A DNA stretch of 64,000 nt from an uncultured Clostridia bacterium. Its GTDB lineage: Bacteria > Bacillota > Clostridia > CAKSNL01 > HGM11501. Shown one piece after another: positions 7,005 to 15,373 of this stretch (the stretch's first letter is position 1; every line of letters starts with the position of its first letter). The stretch covers positions 1 through 64,000 of the forward strand of contig CAKSNL010000005.1 in the NCBI GenBank assembly GCA_934476235.1, in the 5' to 3' direction. The notes below the pieces were generated by a model. The model was given only the letters and a program-made list of their open reading frames with translations, was not told where the DNA came from and ran no database searches. The translations under genes and the position numbers were made by a program.

Positions 7005-8333
7005 ATGGGAAGAAGAGAAGAAGTTTTTAAATTCTTTAACGATATGAAGGAGGAGACTTCAGACAGAGTAAATTCCGGAATAGAGGAGAACAGAAAAGGC
7101 TATTTAAAGATTACAGTTAAGGATAAGGACGGGAACGCAATTCCCGGTGTTAAGGTGAGGGCAAAGTTAAAAAAGCACGAGTTTAAGTACGGCGCCAATA
7201 TCTTTATGCTTGACGAGCTTGAAACGGACGAAAAGAACGAGGCTTATAAGAAGGCATTTGCCGAAGCATTTAACCAGGCGACGCTCCCGTTTTACTGGAG
7301 CGACTTAGAGCCTGTCGAGGGCAAGCCGCGCTTTTCTGCCGACAGTCTGAAGGTCTACCGCCGCCCGGCGCCGGACCTTGCGCTCGATTTTTGCGAGAAG
7401 AACGGAATCTATCCCAAGGCACACTGCCTGACGTATTTTAATTTCACGCCCGACTGGGTGGATCAGAGCAGTATTGACGATCAGAAGGTCCGCCTTACCA
7501 AGCGCTATAAGGAGCTTGCCGAGCGCTACTCGGGAAGGATTAAAGCGTGGGAGGTTATCAACGAGCTTTTGTGCACGCAGTATCCGCATAACAAAAACGC
7601 GTTTTTCCGCTCGGATGATGTGCTTGAATGGAACTTTAAGCTTGCGGAGAAGTATTTCCCGAACAACGAGCTTATATTAAATGAGGCTCATTGCGCTGTC
7701 TGGGAGGGCATACACTATGCGTTTAACAGAAGTGCGTATTACCAGATGATAGAAAGAGCATTAAAAAGCGGAACGAGGATCGACACCGTCGGCATGCAGT
7801 ATCACATGTTCGTGGATAAGAAAAACGAAATGAACTTAGGAACATTTATGTATAACCCCAAGAGGATATTTGAGGTGTTAGACACTTACGAAAAGCTCCG
7901 CTGTCCCATCCAGATAACCGAGATCACTATCCCGGCATACAGTAACGACCCCGAGGACGAGGCGATACAGGCGGATATTATCGAGGCGCTTTATTCCATC
8001 TGGTTCTCGCACAAGGCGGTCGAGATGATAACATACTGGAATGTTGTTGACGGATATGCCGCATGGGCGCCGCAGGGCGACATGACGAAGGGTGAAAACG
8101 TTTTCTTCGGCGGACTTATGAGGTTTGATATGAGCAAAAAGCCCTCGTACGACAGAATAAAGAGTCTGTTTTCCGAAAAGTGGATTACGGATACCACGGG
8201 TGAAACCAATGCGGGCGGTACGGCGAAGATCAAGGGCTTCTACGGCGATTATGACATAATAATAGACGGAAAGACCTATAAGGCGGAAAACCGTTCCGGC
8301 AGAAGAAACGAGATAGAAATCATATTAAAGTGA
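7005..8333 (+). CDS. Cytoplasmic GH10-family endo-1,4-beta-xylanase-like glycosidase
   Basis: The 442-residue protein has a short beta-rich N-terminal module (about 25-60, GYLKITVKDKDGNAIPGV), then a GH10 barrel. The acid/base is Glu187 in WEVINE and the nucleophile Glu306 in QITEIT; WNVVDG follows as in GH10. There is no signal peptide or membrane segment, so it acts on imported xylo-oligosaccharides rather than on the polymer. A C-terminal tail of about 60 residues forms a second small beta unit (GTAKIKGFYGDYDI). A GGGGGTG site precedes the ATG. It sits between the SDR and the RraA-like gene. Confidence 0.85.
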   Translation: MGRREEVFKFFNDMKEETSDRVNSGIEENRKGYLKITVKDKDGNAIPGVKVRAKLKKHEFKYGANIFMLDELETDEKNEAYKKAFAEAFNQATLPFYWSDLEPVEGKPRFSADSLKVYRRPAPDLALDFCEKNGIYPKAHCLTYFNFTPDWVDQSSIDDQKVRLTKRYKELAERYSGRIKAWEVINELLCTQYPHNKNAFFRSDDVLEWNFKLAEKYFPNNELILNEAHCAVWEGIHYAFNRSAYYQMIERALKSGTRIDTVGMQYHMFVDKKNEMNLGTFMYNPKRIFEVLDTYEKLRCPIQITEITIPAYSNDPEDEAIQADIIEALYSIWFSHKAVEMITYWNVVDGYAAWAPQGDMTKGENVFFGGLMRFDMSKKPSYDRIKSLFSEKWITDTTGETNAGGTAKIKGFYGDYDIIIDGKTYKAENRSGRRNEIEIILK

Positions 8334-8343
8334 GGAATAAATT

Positions 8344-9252
8344 ATGCATTTTAATGACAGAGAGGAAATTATCCGTTTGACACCACAATGGAAGGGGGAG
8401 AGACTTCCTGACGGAAGACCCTATGTGCCGGATAAATATCTTAATGCGCTTAAAAATCTTACTCTTGAAGAGGTGTGGAAGCCGATATTCGTTAAAGGCT
8501 ATGAAAGCCAGTTTGAAGGCAGACTTCACACCCTTCATGATGACGGAAGAAAGCTCATAGGGCGCGCGGTGACCGCAAGCTATTGCCCCTACAGACCCGA
8601 CTATGACGAGGTCGCAAAAAATATCGGCAGAGAAGAGGGCAGAACCGGTACATACAACCAGTGGGTGATAGATAACCTTTTGGAGGGCGATGTTCCCGTC
8701 ATAGATATGTATGACAAGATATATAAGGGAACGTTTTTGGGCGGCAACCTTACGACTGCGCTTAAAAATAAAACAAAGAATCCCAACGGCGGAGCGGTAA
8801 TCTGGGGCGGAATAAGAGATACCGAGCAGATGAAAAAGGTTGAGGACACACAGGTTTATTACCGGGGGATAGACCCGACACCGATCCGCGATTTCTGCAT
8901 GATGACATATAACACCGCGACAAGGATAGGAAACGCCATCTGCCTTCCCGGAGACATTGTTTTCGGAGCGGGAGGCGGAGTTTTGTTCATTCCCTCGCAC
9001 CTTGTTGCGGAGGTCGTTGACGGTGCGGCAAAGACGCAGGTCAAGGATCTTTTTGGATTCGAGATGATCGCACAGAACAAGTTCACCACAGCCGAGATCG
9101 ACAAAAACACATGGACGAAGGACATGCTGGACCTTTTGATGGATTTCATCGAAAAGGATGACAGGGCGGCAGAATACCGCGGCATGGACTGGTCACATGA
9201 GTATGACCTCGCGATAAACGGCGACCCGACGGATACACAGTCGGCGCTTTAA
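8344..9252 (+). CDS. RraA-like aldolase/decarboxylase family protein (HMG aldolase type)
   Basis: The 302-residue protein belongs to the RraA/4-hydroxy-4-methyl-2-oxoglutarate aldolase family: GGNLTTALKNK near residue 140 and AVIWGGIRD near 160 are the phosphate/carboxylate-binding loop and the catalytic Arg-Asp. Members cleave or decarboxylate keto acids with a divalent metal. It is longer than the usual 200-240 residues, with an extended N terminus (about 60 residues) and C-terminal tail. Last gene of the operon; a terminator follows at once. It may split the 2-keto-3-deoxy acid made by the upstream dehydratase (inferred). Confidence 0.8.
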   Translation: MHFNDREEIIRLTPQWKGERLPDGRPYVPDKYLNALKNLTLEEVWKPIFVKGYESQFEGRLHTLHDDGRKLIGRAVTASYCPYRPDYDEVAKNIGREEGRTGTYNQWVIDNLLEGDVPVIDMYDKIYKGTFLGGNLTTALKNKTKNPNGGAVIWGGIRDTEQMKKVEDTQVYYRGIDPTPIRDFCMMTYNTATRIGNAICLPGDIVFGAGGGVLFIPSHLVAEVVDGAAKTQVKDLFGFEMIAQNKFTTAEIDKNTWTKDMLDLLMDFIEKDDRAAEYRGMDWSHEYDLAINGDPTDTQSAL

Positions 9253-9279
9253 AAAAATCCCCGAAAGGGGATTTTTTTA
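9251..9279 (+). terminator. Intrinsic terminator of the dehydratase-xylanase operon
   Basis: AAAAAAATCCCC, a GAAA tetraloop and GGGGATTTTTTT form an A-tract/T-tract hairpin overlapping the RraA stop codon. Confidence 0.9.
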
Positions 9280-9308
9280 TCGACATTTATTTGATTTTGT
9301 GGTACAAT
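9280..9308 (+). promoter_or_regulatory. Promoter for yfcE-ogt-tag
   Basis: TCGACA (9280-9285), a 17-nt spacer and TACAAT (9303-9308) lie right after the terminator and 22 nt before the yfcE start. Confidence 0.7.
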
Positions 9309-9330
9309 ATTTCCGAAAGGGTGATTTTTT

Positions 9331-9873
9331 ATGAAATACATGATAGCATCGGACATTCACGGCTCAAAATATTATGCCGATCTTATGAGCAGGGCTTTTT
9401 ATTCGGAGAAAGCGGACAGGCTTATACTCCTGGGCGATTTATTATACCACGGACCGAGGAACGACCTTCCCGAAGGTTATGATCCCAAGGGCGTTATTGA
9501 TATTCTTAACGCGCTTAAGGAAAAAATCATCGCCGTGCGCGGAAACTGCGATGCGGAGGTTGACCAGATGGTGCTTTCGTTCCCCATAATGGCGGACTAT
9601 GCCGTTTTGCCGTACGGAGAGAAAAACATATATCTTTCTCACGGGCACATTTACGGCGAGGAAAATCCGTTAAAGCTTCAGAAGGGCGATATTCTGCTTT
9701 GCGGGCACACACATGTCCCGAAATGCTCGGATAAGGGAAATTTCATCTATATGAATCCCGGCTCGGTATCCATTCCCAAGGAAATGAGCCCGCACGGATA
9801 TATGACGCTTGAAGACGGGCGCTTTTTGTGGAAAAGCTTTTCGGACGGCGAGTGGTTAAGCTATGAAATATAA
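9331..9873 (+). CDS. yfcE: YfcE-family metallophosphoesterase
   Basis: The 180-residue enzyme carries all calcineurin-type metal motifs in order: SDIHG (residues 7-11), GDLLYH, GNCD, SHGH and GHTH. YfcE proteins hydrolyse phosphodiesters or phosphomonoesters with Mn2+; the physiological substrate is unclear. It has its own promoter and overlaps the next gene by 11 nt, forming a three-gene unit with two alkylation-repair genes. Confidence 0.9.
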   Translation: MKYMIASDIHGSKYYADLMSRAFYSEKADRLILLGDLLYHGPRNDLPEGYDPKGVIDILNALKEKIIAVRGNCDAEVDQMVLSFPIMADYAVLPYGEKNIYLSHGHIYGEENPLKLQKGDILLCGHTHVPKCSDKGNFIYMNPGSVSIPKEMSPHGYMTLEDGRFLWKSFSDGEWLSYEI

Positions 9874-10402
9874 GTATTGTTACAAGACGCCCGAAGGGTT
9901 TTCCGATATGCTCATACAAAGCGACGGAGAAGTTCTTACCGCGCTCGTATTTGAAGGCTCGCGCGATACAAAAAAGTTTAACGTTGGCGCGGAATACAAG
10001 CTTCTTCCGATATTTGAAAAAACCGCAAAATGGCTTGACGAATATTTTTCGGGAAACGAGCCTGATTTTACGCCGGAATATAAAATAGAAGCGCTCACTC
10101 CGTTTCGGAAAAGCGTCTCCGACGAGATGGTAAAGATTCCGTACGGCGAAACGGTGACGTACGCGCAGATTTCAGAGAACATCGCAAAAAAGAGAGGACT
10201 TAAAAAAATGTCCGCCCGGGCGGTCGGCGGCGCGGTCGGCTTTAACCCCATATGCATCATCGTTCCGTGCCACAGAGTCGTGGGAACGGGCGGCAGCCTG
10301 ACCGGCTACGGAGGCGGAATTAAAAACAAGGTGGGGCTTTTGAAGCTTGAGGGCGCAATGAAAAAAGAGTTTTTCGTGCCAGAGAAGGGGAGCGCACTAT
10401 GA
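9863..10402 (+). CDS. ogt: Methylated-DNA--[protein]-cysteine S-methyltransferase
   Basis: This 179-residue protein removes methyl groups from O6-alkylguanine by transferring them to its own Cys. The acceptor motif PCHRVVG lies near residue 132, preceded by the HTH that flips the base (VTYAQISENIAKK) and followed by LTGYGGG. Length and layout match Ogt/AdaB. It overlaps yfcE by 11 nt and tag by 4 nt, so translation is coupled and alkylation repair is made as a set. Confidence 0.92.
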   Translation: MKYKYCYKTPEGFSDMLIQSDGEVLTALVFEGSRDTKKFNVGAEYKLLPIFEKTAKWLDEYFSGNEPDFTPEYKIEALTPFRKSVSDEMVKIPYGETVTYAQISENIAKKRGLKKMSARAVGGAVGFNPICIIVPCHRVVGTGGSLTGYGGGIKNKVGLLKLEGAMKKEFFVPEKGSAL

Positions 10403-10938
10403 GGTGCCCGTGGTGCAACAATAAAAATCCTCTCTACATAAAATATCACGATGAAGAATGGGGCGTTTTGAACACGGATGACAGATATCTTTTTGAAATG
10501 CTGATACTGGAGGGGTTTCAGGCGGGGCTTTCGTGGGAGTGCGTGCTGAATAAAAGAGAGGCATTTAAAAAAGCATATGATGATTTTGATATCGACAAGG
10601 TCATTGCCTATGACGAAGAAAAGCTGAACAGTCTCTGCGAAAATAAAGACATTATAAGAAACAGAAGGAAAATCAGTGCGAGTGTTAAAAACGCGGAGAT
10701 TTTCAAGGCACTTTCGGAGGAATACGGCGGCTTTTACGATTATCTTAAAAGCTTCACGAAAGGTAAGATAATTAAGGAAACGGGGAAGACCCATTCCGGG
10801 CTTTCGGATGCGATTTCCGCTGATTTAATAAAACGCGGAATGAAATTTACCGGAACGACGATAATCTATTCTTATCTTCAGGCAATCGGAGTGATAGATT
10901 CGCACGAGGACGGATGCTTCTTATCAAAAAACACATGA
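10399..10938 (+). CDS. tag: DNA-3-methyladenine glycosylase I
   Basis: The 179-residue enzyme excises 3-methyladenine from DNA. It starts MRCPWCNN with the first Cys zinc ligand, has HDEEWG near residue 17, the FQAGLSW segment, and ends with GVIDSHEDGC, supplying the remaining His and Cys ligands of the Tag zinc snap. Its ATG overlaps the ogt stop in ATGA. Last gene of the yfcE-ogt-tag unit. Confidence 0.93.
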   Translation: MRCPWCNNKNPLYIKYHDEEWGVLNTDDRYLFEMLILEGFQAGLSWECVLNKREAFKKAYDDFDIDKVIAYDEEKLNSLCENKDIIRNRRKISASVKNAEIFKALSEEYGGFYDYLKSFTKGKIIKETGKTHSGLSDAISADLIKRGMKFTGTTIIYSYLQAIGVIDSHEDGCFLSKNT

Positions 10939-10970
10939 AAAAAGCACTTGCTAAAAGCAAGTGCTTTTTT
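10938..10970. terminator. Bidirectional terminator for tag (+) and tRNA-Ser (-)
   Basis: GCACTTGC (10944-10951) pairs with GCAAGTGC (10957-10964), with A and T tracts on both sides, so it works in both directions. Its last T is also the complement of the A in the CCA end of the tRNA. Confidence 0.88.
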
Positions 10971-11061
10971 GGCGGAAAGAAAGGGATTCGAACCCTTGAA
11001 CGGCTATTAACCGTTACACGATTTCCAGTCGTGCGCCTTAGACCAGCTCAGCCATCTTTCC
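10970..11061 (-). tRNA. tRNA-Ser (anticodon GGA)
   Basis: Read on the minus strand the gene begins GGAAAGATGGCTGAGC and ends TCTTTCCGCCA, so the acceptor stem GGAAAGA/TCTTTCC is perfect, the discriminator is G and the CCA is encoded. The anticodon loop reads CTGGAAA, giving anticodon GGA for UCC/UCU Ser codons. The long variable arm (about ACGGTTAATAGCCGT) is typical of tRNA-Ser, and GGTTCGAATCC forms the T loop. Confidence 0.96.
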
Positions 11062-11091
11062 ATATGACAAACCAGCGAGTCAACATACAAT

Positions 11092-11120
11092 ATTATATAT
11101 GATTTTTGAAGGTTTGTCAA
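11092..11120 (-). promoter_or_regulatory. Consensus promoter for tRNA-Ser
   Basis: On the minus strand TTGACA (11120-11115), 17 nt and TATAAT (11097-11092) match the SigA consensus perfectly, about 30 nt upstream of the tRNA. Confidence 0.9.
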
Positions 11121-11132
11121 GAACTTTTTTTA

Positions 11133-12761
11133 TTATTTAAAGGTGCAGTTTTTTATTATTTCATCAGCTCCGCCGAGATTGTTGTTTTTTAATGTAAGGC
11201 TGTCAACATTTTCGGCACAGATTGCAAAGCCCTTTTGCATTTTAAATTCATTGTTTCTTATAATAATGTTTTCATGATTGTATCCGCCGGGGCGGTTGGA
11301 GGTAATCTCGATTCCGTCCGCGGTGCCGTGGCTTGTTAAGTCCTCGAAGCGGTTTTTCTCAATTAAAACGCTGTGAACCCTTCCGGACTCGAACCAATAG
11401 CTGAAAAGGTCGGCAATATAGACTCCGGTTCCTCCGAGCCTTAAGTCGTTGCTTGACACCTCCATGTACTTTGATGAGGAAATTCTTATGTGCGGGCAGC
11501 GTGAAACCGAGTTGTTTCTGAAAATGATAACGGGCATGCGCGTGGGGTTTTCAATGTAGTCTCCGGGAGAGAGCAAGCCCCTGATGTTTTCCGAAAATGT
11601 AACGAGAAGGTTACCGCCGTCACATATCTGCGACTCGGAAATAACGGTGACGTTTCCTTTTTCAAGCATCGTTTTGCCGTCCGACACGGTAAGAAGGTCG
11701 CCCTTTTTATAAAGTGTTCTGCATGCGTGGCTCTGATGACAGAATTCAATTTCAGCCGAATTGTCCGAAAGAATATTTTTGACGCGCATGTACTGACCGT
11801 GAATGTTCACCGCGTCATCCAGACAGTCCTCAAATACGCTGTTTTCAATCAGAACAGTTCCCGAGCAGTGCATGAAATGAATAAGGTCCGCCGTTACGGA
11901 GATGACCTCGGTTTTCTTTCGCTCCTCGGGAATCTGGAAGCTGCACCCGTCAATGTGAATGTTCTCGGTCACCGTTGCTAAAATTCCGAACCCTGCGCCG
12001 CGCGAGACGGTGACGTTTTCAAAGGTGATATTCTTTGAATCCTCAAGATAAAATACAGAGTTTTCCCTGTTCTGGTCAAAGCTAAGAACCGCAGTGTCGC
12101 CCTCAGAGCAGTCAAAATGATTACTGCCGGGAAGATATTTGAAGGACAATGTGTTATCTCCTTCATCGTATGCGTCGGTAAATACCAAGATTGTTGCCGG
12201 GTTAATTAAAGGGTCTTTAGTTTCTCCGGCTAAAAGATAGCAGTTTGACTGCCTTGTGAGGTTTTGAAGAAAGAATCTTTTTTCTCCGGTACATATACGG
12301 TCAGAGCCAGAAATAAACGTAAGATTGTGATTTTTCTCTACATTATAAGTAAGGTCGTTCTGCATAATTTTTAATTTAAATCCCGAATCGTCAGATTTTA
12401 TAACGGATACATAAGCGTATCTTGCAAATGAAAAGTCGACCGTGAAATTTTTATAGGTGATATTTTCAGAGCATTGCGTGATAAAGGGGTACACTCTGTC
12501 GTGAAACATAAACACGGCGCCGTCACCGTCTATAGTGACGTTTGCTTTGCCGAGGAGCGGGAAGTGCACGTATTTATAGCCGTTTGGGTTATATACCGGG
12601 CAAAAATAGTCGCGAAATGCGTTTTCGCGGCGGAAATGATAGACCCCTTTTTCAAATTTTATTATGTTGTTTTTGTCTTTCTCGGTTTTGTCAAGTGCCG
12701 AAAGCACCTCTGCAGTTACGTCGGAGTCTGTTTTTTTAATTAAAATTTCGTTTGTTTCCAT
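11133..12761 (-). CDS. Right-handed beta-helix glycosidase, GH110-like (alpha-1,3-galactosidase-like)
   Basis: The 542-residue protein is built of beta-helix coils with repeated NITxxNxTV-type rungs (residues about 80-115 and 240-480). The block HFMHCSGTVLIENSVF followed by CLDDAVNIHG near residues 295-325 resembles the Asp-rich active-site region of GH110 exo-alpha-galactosidases as I remember it. No signal peptide is present, so it would act inside the cell. It lies 2 nt after the GH39-like gene and shares its transcript. A general pectate-lyase-fold epimerase or lyase is the main alternative. Confidence 0.65.
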   Translation of the reverse strand: METNEILIKKTDSDVTAEVLSALDKTEKDKNNIIKFEKGVYHFRRENAFRDYFCPVYNPNGYKYVHFPLLGKANVTIDGDGAVFMFHDRVYPFITQCSENITYKNFTVDFSFARYAYVSVIKSDDSGFKLKIMQNDLTYNVEKNHNLTFISGSDRICTGEKRFFLQNLTRQSNCYLLAGETKDPLINPATILVFTDAYDEGDNTLSFKYLPGSNHFDCSEGDTAVLSFDQNRENSVFYLEDSKNITFENVTVSRGAGFGILATVTENIHIDGCSFQIPEERKKTEVISVTADLIHFMHCSGTVLIENSVFEDCLDDAVNIHGQYMRVKNILSDNSAEIEFCHQSHACRTLYKKGDLLTVSDGKTMLEKGNVTVISESQICDGGNLLVTFSENIRGLLSPGDYIENPTRMPVIIFRNNSVSRCPHIRISSSKYMEVSSNDLRLGGTGVYIADLFSYWFESGRVHSVLIEKNRFEDLTSHGTADGIEITSNRPGGYNHENIIIRNNEFKMQKGFAICAENVDSLTLKNNNLGGADEIIKNCTFK

Positions 12762-12763
12762 TT

Positions 12764-14191
12764 TTATTCCTCACAAAAGTTCCCGAATGTTATTAAAACG
12801 GGATAGTCATATATCGGCATATTTTTAAGTAAAATTTTGCCGTCGCTTCTTACGGATATGTTTTGCTTTGAAATTTCGTAAATTTTTCCTTTAAGACAGT
12901 CGATAAAATGAACGTCTTTAGGTACGCGGTACGCCTCTATTGTAACTTCCGAGGAATAGGACGTCGTCATAACATCAGTCGTTTTCCAGTAGCAGAAGCC
13001 GAAGCTTTTGTTACTTTTCTTAAAGCTTTGATAGACGGTTTTTGCGTCATGCTTTATGTAGTAAGCGCTATCGACATCATAGGAGAAATCGTCGCTGCAG
13101 CCCGGATAAGAAAAGCGTATCGGTGCATTTACCATTTCGGCGTCGTCCGAAAAAAGAGCGCACATGCACTGAAACATTCTGTATGACGGCTTGGGTTCAT
13201 ATATTCCGGTCGGATTCCCGTTTTTAAAATGCTCTTTTAAGAGTCCGAAAAAGCCATAGTTCTTCTCGTTTATTTCCAGAAATTCGCCCTCAAGGTTTTC
13301 AAAAATATCTACCAGTGTGAAATATGACGCAAATTCGACTCCGCTTATCAAATCGATCATGATTTTTCGGGCAAGAAATTTAGCCTGCTTTTCCTCCGTC
13401 CACGGGAAGGAGGCAAGGGCGCCTTTTCCGTCGCGCCGCGAGGGGGCGCCGTGTTCACCCATAATAATTGTGATTTTCGGGTCATATGTTGCAACGAATG
13501 CTTTCATATCGGCAACGACCTCTTTTACGTCTTCTTCGATATGGCGCGCTTTGTAGTGGTGGTAGGTGATTGCATCGATGTATTTATAGCACCCTGTGGC
13601 AAACATTTGAGACAGATAGTCAAGTCCTGCGCGAACGAGAGAACCCGCTAAAATCCTGCTTTCGGGGGCGGCGGATTTTACCGCCTTCGCGGTTGCGGTC
13701 ACGAATTCGCCGTACTCGGTCGCATTGGATTCGGGGCGCCAGCAGGCAAGGTCCGGCTCGTTCCAGACTTCGTACATGCTTACTCTGCCTTTAAAGTGCT
13801 CTGCAACCGCGTGACAATAGCTGCTCCAGCCGTCACGTTCCTCTTTCGTGCGTATCGGCGGTATTCCGATAGCGCCGTTGACGCTTTTCGCCGCCTCTGT
13901 GTATATTGGGTTGCCGTAGCAAAGACACATCCAGGGCTCGGCACCCTGTAATATTATGTTGTCAACTATCGGGTCAAGCCACGAAAAATCGTAAACACCT
14001 TTTTCTTTTTCGGTTTTCATCCATCCGGACTGGATGCGGACGTAGCCGACACCGAGATTTCCTATCGCATCGTAGCATTTTTCCGGATCATAAAGGCTTC
14101 TGTCAAGTTTTTCAAGTCCGATTCCGATACGGGAGTGTTTAATATATTTTGAGTGTTTGGGGGAGACCTCTCCGATTAATTTGAAATTCAT
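12764..14191 (-). CDS. GH39-like (clan GH-A) glycoside hydrolase
   Basis: The 475-residue enzyme has a TIM barrel with the acid/base Glu145 in YEVWNEPD and probable nucleophile Glu246 in IIMGEHG, then a C-terminal beta-sandwich (from about 390) as in GH39 beta-xylosidases. Family members cleave beta-xylosides or related glycosides with retention. No signal peptide is seen, so it is cytoplasmic. The ATG at 14191 is chosen over 14272 because the latter starts inside the promoter region. Co-transcribed with the GH110-like gene; both probably act on oligosaccharides from the adjacent importer. Confidence 0.75.
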   Translation of the reverse strand: MNFKLIGEVSPKHSKYIKHSRIGIGLEKLDRSLYDPEKCYDAIGNLGVGYVRIQSGWMKTEKEKGVYDFSWLDPIVDNIILQGAEPWMCLCYGNPIYTEAAKSVNGAIGIPPIRTKEERDGWSSYCHAVAEHFKGRVSMYEVWNEPDLACWRPESNATEYGEFVTATAKAVKSAAPESRILAGSLVRAGLDYLSQMFATGCYKYIDAITYHHYKARHIEEDVKEVVADMKAFVATYDPKITIIMGEHGAPSRRDGKGALASFPWTEEKQAKFLARKIMIDLISGVEFASYFTLVDIFENLEGEFLEINEKNYGFFGLLKEHFKNGNPTGIYEPKPSYRMFQCMCALFSDDAEMVNAPIRFSYPGCSDDFSYDVDSAYYIKHDAKTVYQSFKKSNKSFGFCYWKTTDVMTTSYSSEVTIEAYRVPKDVHFIDCLKGKIYEISKQNISVRSDGKILLKNMPIYDYPVLITFGNFCEE

Positions 14192-14218
14192 ATTATCAAC
14201 CCTTTTGTTTTTGCTTTT

Positions 14219-14247
14219 ATTATAGCATTTTGTTTCACAGATGTAAG
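14219..14247 (-). promoter_or_regulatory. Promoter for the GH39-GH110 operon
   Basis: On the minus strand CTTACA (14247-14242), 17 nt and TATAAT (14224-14219) lie about 28 nt before the GH39 start. Confidence 0.65.
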
Positions 14248-14274
14248 ACGAAAAAAACCGAAAACTTTGCAAGA

Positions 14275-15318
14275 TTATTTATACTCCGAATAAAGATGAA
14301 GCATTTCTTTGACATTTTTACATTCAGACGCCGTCAGAAGTTTTTTTATTCGGTATTTCAGCGTGCCGTCCGAAATAAAAAGACTGTCCGCAATATCGGA
14401 ATAACACGTATTATTTTGGAGCATGGAGAGGATTTTAAAATCGGTTCCGTCGCATTTTCTCAGCATTTTCTCAAGCCGCTGAATATCCGAAAGCTCCTTT
14501 ACGGCGGAAAAAATGTCTATTTCGTATTTATTTTTGCTTTTTGCTTTTGCCGGGACATAGATTTTGTTTTCCGTTGTTTTTCCGGGCACAACGCAGGATG
14601 AAGCAAAGGCACAGATACTCACGCGGTCCGATAACGACGAAAGATATTTGCAAAGCATTACTGCCTGCCGTCCGAGCAAATTATGGTCAAGTGTTATGAC
14701 TGTTACACCCAAGAGACTGCCGATTACAGAATCGCCGAAGCAGGCAATGTGAATATCCTCCGGTGTGCGTATTCCTTTTTCGGATAGCTTTTTTATAAGG
14801 GATACAGCGCTGACATAGTTGACGCAGAGAACGGATCCGTAGTCTGATAGATTTTTATAAAACGCGTTAAAACAGTTTTCTGCGGCATTTTCACCGGAAA
14901 AATAATAAATATCCTCCGAGCGAAAATGCTTTGATTTTGCAATGTCGGAAAACGCGTTTTCCTTGACACCGTAGAGCGCGGTCTTTCCGGGTCTTATACT
15001 TTGGAGGTAGTTTAATGCACATGTGGTTGCTTCGTCATAATTGATTATGACATAGCTTGCGCGGCAATCCGTTTCATCGGGTCGGCATCCGACGATGACG
15101 GGCAAAATGTTCTTTTCGGCTGCCTCGTCTATTCTTTTTAATACAAAGTCCGGCGATGTTCCTATGATGATTATTATTCCGTCATCCGCTTCGGAAATAT
15201 CGGAGCAAATTTTCACCGAATATCTTAAAGATGAAACTTTTTCGTATATGCCGTCCATCGTCTCTTTGCACCATAGAGTGCAAGAGTATTCATCCTCAAT
15301 CATAATGTTGATTTTCAA
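14275..15318 (-). CDS. PBP-like sugar sensor with C-terminal LuxR-type helix-turn-helix
   Basis: The 347-residue protein has a periplasmic-binding-protein-type sensor fold at residues about 1-255 (KINIMIEDEYS start, VIVGCRPD, IACFGDS and VTVITLDHNLLG as in LacI-family sensor domains) but no N-terminal LacI HTH. Instead the C-terminal 60 residues hold NNTCYSDIADSLFISDGTLKYRI, a LuxR/GerE-like HTH. It lies between the GH39-GH110 operon and the divergent mglBAC genes and probably controls both in response to a sugar. TTG at 15318 has AAGGAT 10 nt upstream; a GTG at 15327 sits too close to that site. Confidence 0.7.
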   Translation of the reverse strand: MKINIMIEDEYSCTLWCKETMDGIYEKVSSLRYSVKICSDISEADDGIIIIIGTSPDFVLKRIDEAAEKNILPVIVGCRPDETDCRASYVIINYDEATTCALNYLQSIRPGKTALYGVKENAFSDIAKSKHFRSEDIYYFSGENAAENCFNAFYKNLSDYGSVLCVNYVSAVSLIKKLSEKGIRTPEDIHIACFGDSVIGSLLGVTVITLDHNLLGRQAVMLCKYLSSLSDRVSICAFASSCVVPGKTTENKIYVPAKAKSKNKYEIDIFSAVKELSDIQRLEKMLRKCDGTDFKILSMLQNNTCYSDIADSLFISDGTLKYRIKKLLTASECKNVKEMLHLYSEYK

Positions 15319-15344
15319 AAAGACCACATCCTTCTTAATGACAG

Positions 15345-15373
15345 ATTATAGCACACGGGACCGCACGGTGCAA
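15345..15373 (-). promoter_or_regulatory. Promoter for the PBP-HTH regulator gene
   Basis: On the minus strand TTGCAC (15373-15368), 17 nt and TATAAT (15350-15345) lie about 27 nt before the TTG start. Confidence 0.7.

Noticed and set aside
10970..11061. tRNA-Ser as attachment site of the accessory block at 1-2.2 kb
   Set aside because: It lies nearly 9 kb from the block, and ordinary metabolic genes lie between.
10914..11102. Open frame with a GIRTLER-like product across the tRNA-Ser
   Set aside because: It is the antisense of tRNA-Ser, a known source of false proteins, and has no ribosome-binding site.
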